A stretch of DNA of 64,000 nucleotides, taken from assembly GCF_030269765.1 (NCBI RefSeq), contig NZ_BSTX01000002.1, forward strand, positions 124,001 to 188,000. Direction: 5' to 3'. Source of the stretch: Actinorhabdospora filicis. Its GTDB lineage: Bacteria > Actinomycetota > Actinomycetes > Mycobacteriales > Micromonosporaceae. The position numbers were made by a program, and so were the translations under genes. The notes under the pieces are model-generated. The model was given only the letters and a program-made list of their open reading frames with translations, made no database searches and had not been told where the DNA came from. Position 1 is the first letter of the stretch; every line of letters starts with the position of its first letter. Positions 63,237 through 64,000 of this stretch are shown in pieces.

Positions 63237-64000
63237 TCACCATGCCCTCGGCGCCACCACGTCCACCCCCGGACCCGGCTCGCCGCCGTCCAGCACCCGC
63301 AGCCGTCCCGCCACGTGCTCGCCGAGCGGCCCGGTCCCGGCCAGCGAGCGGGCCCGTTCCAGCAGGACGCGCGCGCGGCCCGGCTCGGCGTCGGCGAGGT
63401 CGCTCAAGGCGGCGGCGAGGTCGGGCCCGGTGAGCAGGCCGGCGGCCCGCTCCAGTGCGGCGGCGCGTTCATCCAGAGGGGACGCGGCGGCGAGGGCGCG
63501 CCAGGCGAGGCCGGTGAAGCGGGGGACGCCCCAGCGGTGGGCGAGGTCGAGCTCGGCGAGGGCGAGGGGGCGTGCGCGCTCGTGTTCCCCGGCCTTGACC
63601 AGTTCCAGGGCGGCGGCGCCGCGCCAGGCCTGGGCGCCGGGGTTGTCGAATCCCCAGCGGGCCAGGCGGTGGCCGGAGTCGAGGAAGGTCTCGGCGGCCT
63701 CGCCCGGGTCGCCTTGGTGTGACAGGAGCATGGCGCGGGCGTAGAGGACGGAGGTCCAGTCCCAGGCGTCGGGGCTGGCGTGGCCGGTGACGCCGTCCAG
63801 CCAGGCGGCGGCCTCGTCGAGGCGGCCGAGGGCGATGAGGGCGCGGGCGTAGATCGCGACGAGCCCGGCGGGGCGGCGGGCGCTGTGAGCGGGCGGGACT
63901 CCGGCGACGAGTCCGGCTTCGGCGAGGGCGGTTTCGGGTTCGCCGAGGCGGAGGGCGGCCTCGGCGCGGAGCATGACGCGCAGCAGGTCGAGGGCGGCGT
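63237..64000 (-). CDS. C-terminal part of a helical-repeat (TPR) protein, probably LAL-type regulator
   Basis: 254 residues visible, open at the right edge. The sequence is a run of TPR-like helices (ALIALGRLDEAAAWLDGV, VLYARAMLLSHQGDPGEAAE, LGEPETALAEAGLVAGVP) as in the large ATP-binding LuxR regulators or AfsR-type proteins. It ends GGEPGPGVDVVAPRAW without the C-terminal LuxR HTH that LAL proteins carry, so either it is a different TPR protein or the HTH was lost. Convergent with the HEAT gene. Confidence 0.7.
   Translation of the reverse strand, partial: AALDLLRVMLRAEAALRLGEPETALAEAGLVAGVPPAHSARRPAGLVAIYARALIALGRLDEAAAWLDGVTGHASPDAWDWTSVLYARAMLLSHQGDPGEAAETFLDSGHRLARWGFDNPGAQAWRGAAALELVKAGEHERARPLALAELDLAHRWGVPRFTGLAWRALAAASPLDERAAALERAAGLLTGPDLAAALSDLADAEPGRARVLLERARSLAGTGPLGEHVAGRLRVLDGGEPGPGVDVVAPRAW

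Overview
The window reads as chromosome from a high-GC actinomycete. Third codon positions are almost all G or C, GTG starts are common, several promoters look leaderless, and the families are typical of filamentous Actinobacteria: a SARP/AfsR regulator, a DUF402 protein, a 2-methylisoborneol (2-MIB) cluster, an LtrA protein and a streptogrisin-like protease. I cannot name the genus. I saw no rRNA, tRNA, CRISPR array or intact insertion sequence.

Layout. 1-5.8 kb: edge of an enoyl-CoA hydratase, a stress-type group (hemerythrin, SRPBCC, Rho-N-like protein), a class A beta-lactamase, then a Clp_N protein and small HTH protein divergent from an FAD monooxygenase, with two perfect operators between them. 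5.9-16 kb: MltG-like protein, a TPR regulator, and a terpene supercluster of dxs, ispG, family 2B encapsulin shell, 2-MIB synthase, GPP C-methyltransferase and ispH. It links isoprenoid precursor supply to making 2-MIB, probably inside a protein shell. 16-25 kb: a small gene with two in-frame TAG codons, an ABC exporter beside a two-component system, an MDR oxidoreductase/LysR pair, arginine deiminase and a lipoprotein. 25-35 kb: DinB protein, SARP-NB-ARC-TPR regulator, LtrA, a DddA-like deaminase toxin with an Imm1 immunity protein, secreted S1 protease, TetR/SDR pair and an EF-hand protein.

34.9-40.7 kb is a compositionally foreign island carrying a complete Qat anti-phage operon (qatA-qatB-qatC-qatD on the minus strand, each gene overlapping the next). 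A fifth, frameshifted reading frame is coupled to qatD by an ATGA overlap. 40.7-64 kb returns to core composition: a dienoyl-CoA-reductase-like flavoenzyme with a PadR regulator, peptidase E, two GNAT proteins, a phosphotransferase, an alpha/beta hydrolase, MarR/MFS and LysR/MFS divergent pairs, a secreted GH89 alpha-N-acetylglucosaminidase, a barstar-like protein, an HxlR/reductase pair, a TetR/NTF2-like pair with symmetric operators, a ROK protein, a HEAT-repeat protein and the C-terminal part of a repeat-rich protein that leaves the window.

The most unusual items are the Qat operon with its fifth ORF, the terpene/encapsulin/MEP cluster, the TAG-interrupted gene at 15974-16297, the symmetric operator module at 4373-4418, the DddA-like toxin whose zinc-ligand His is an Asp, and an ABC permease with a lectin-like extracellular insert.
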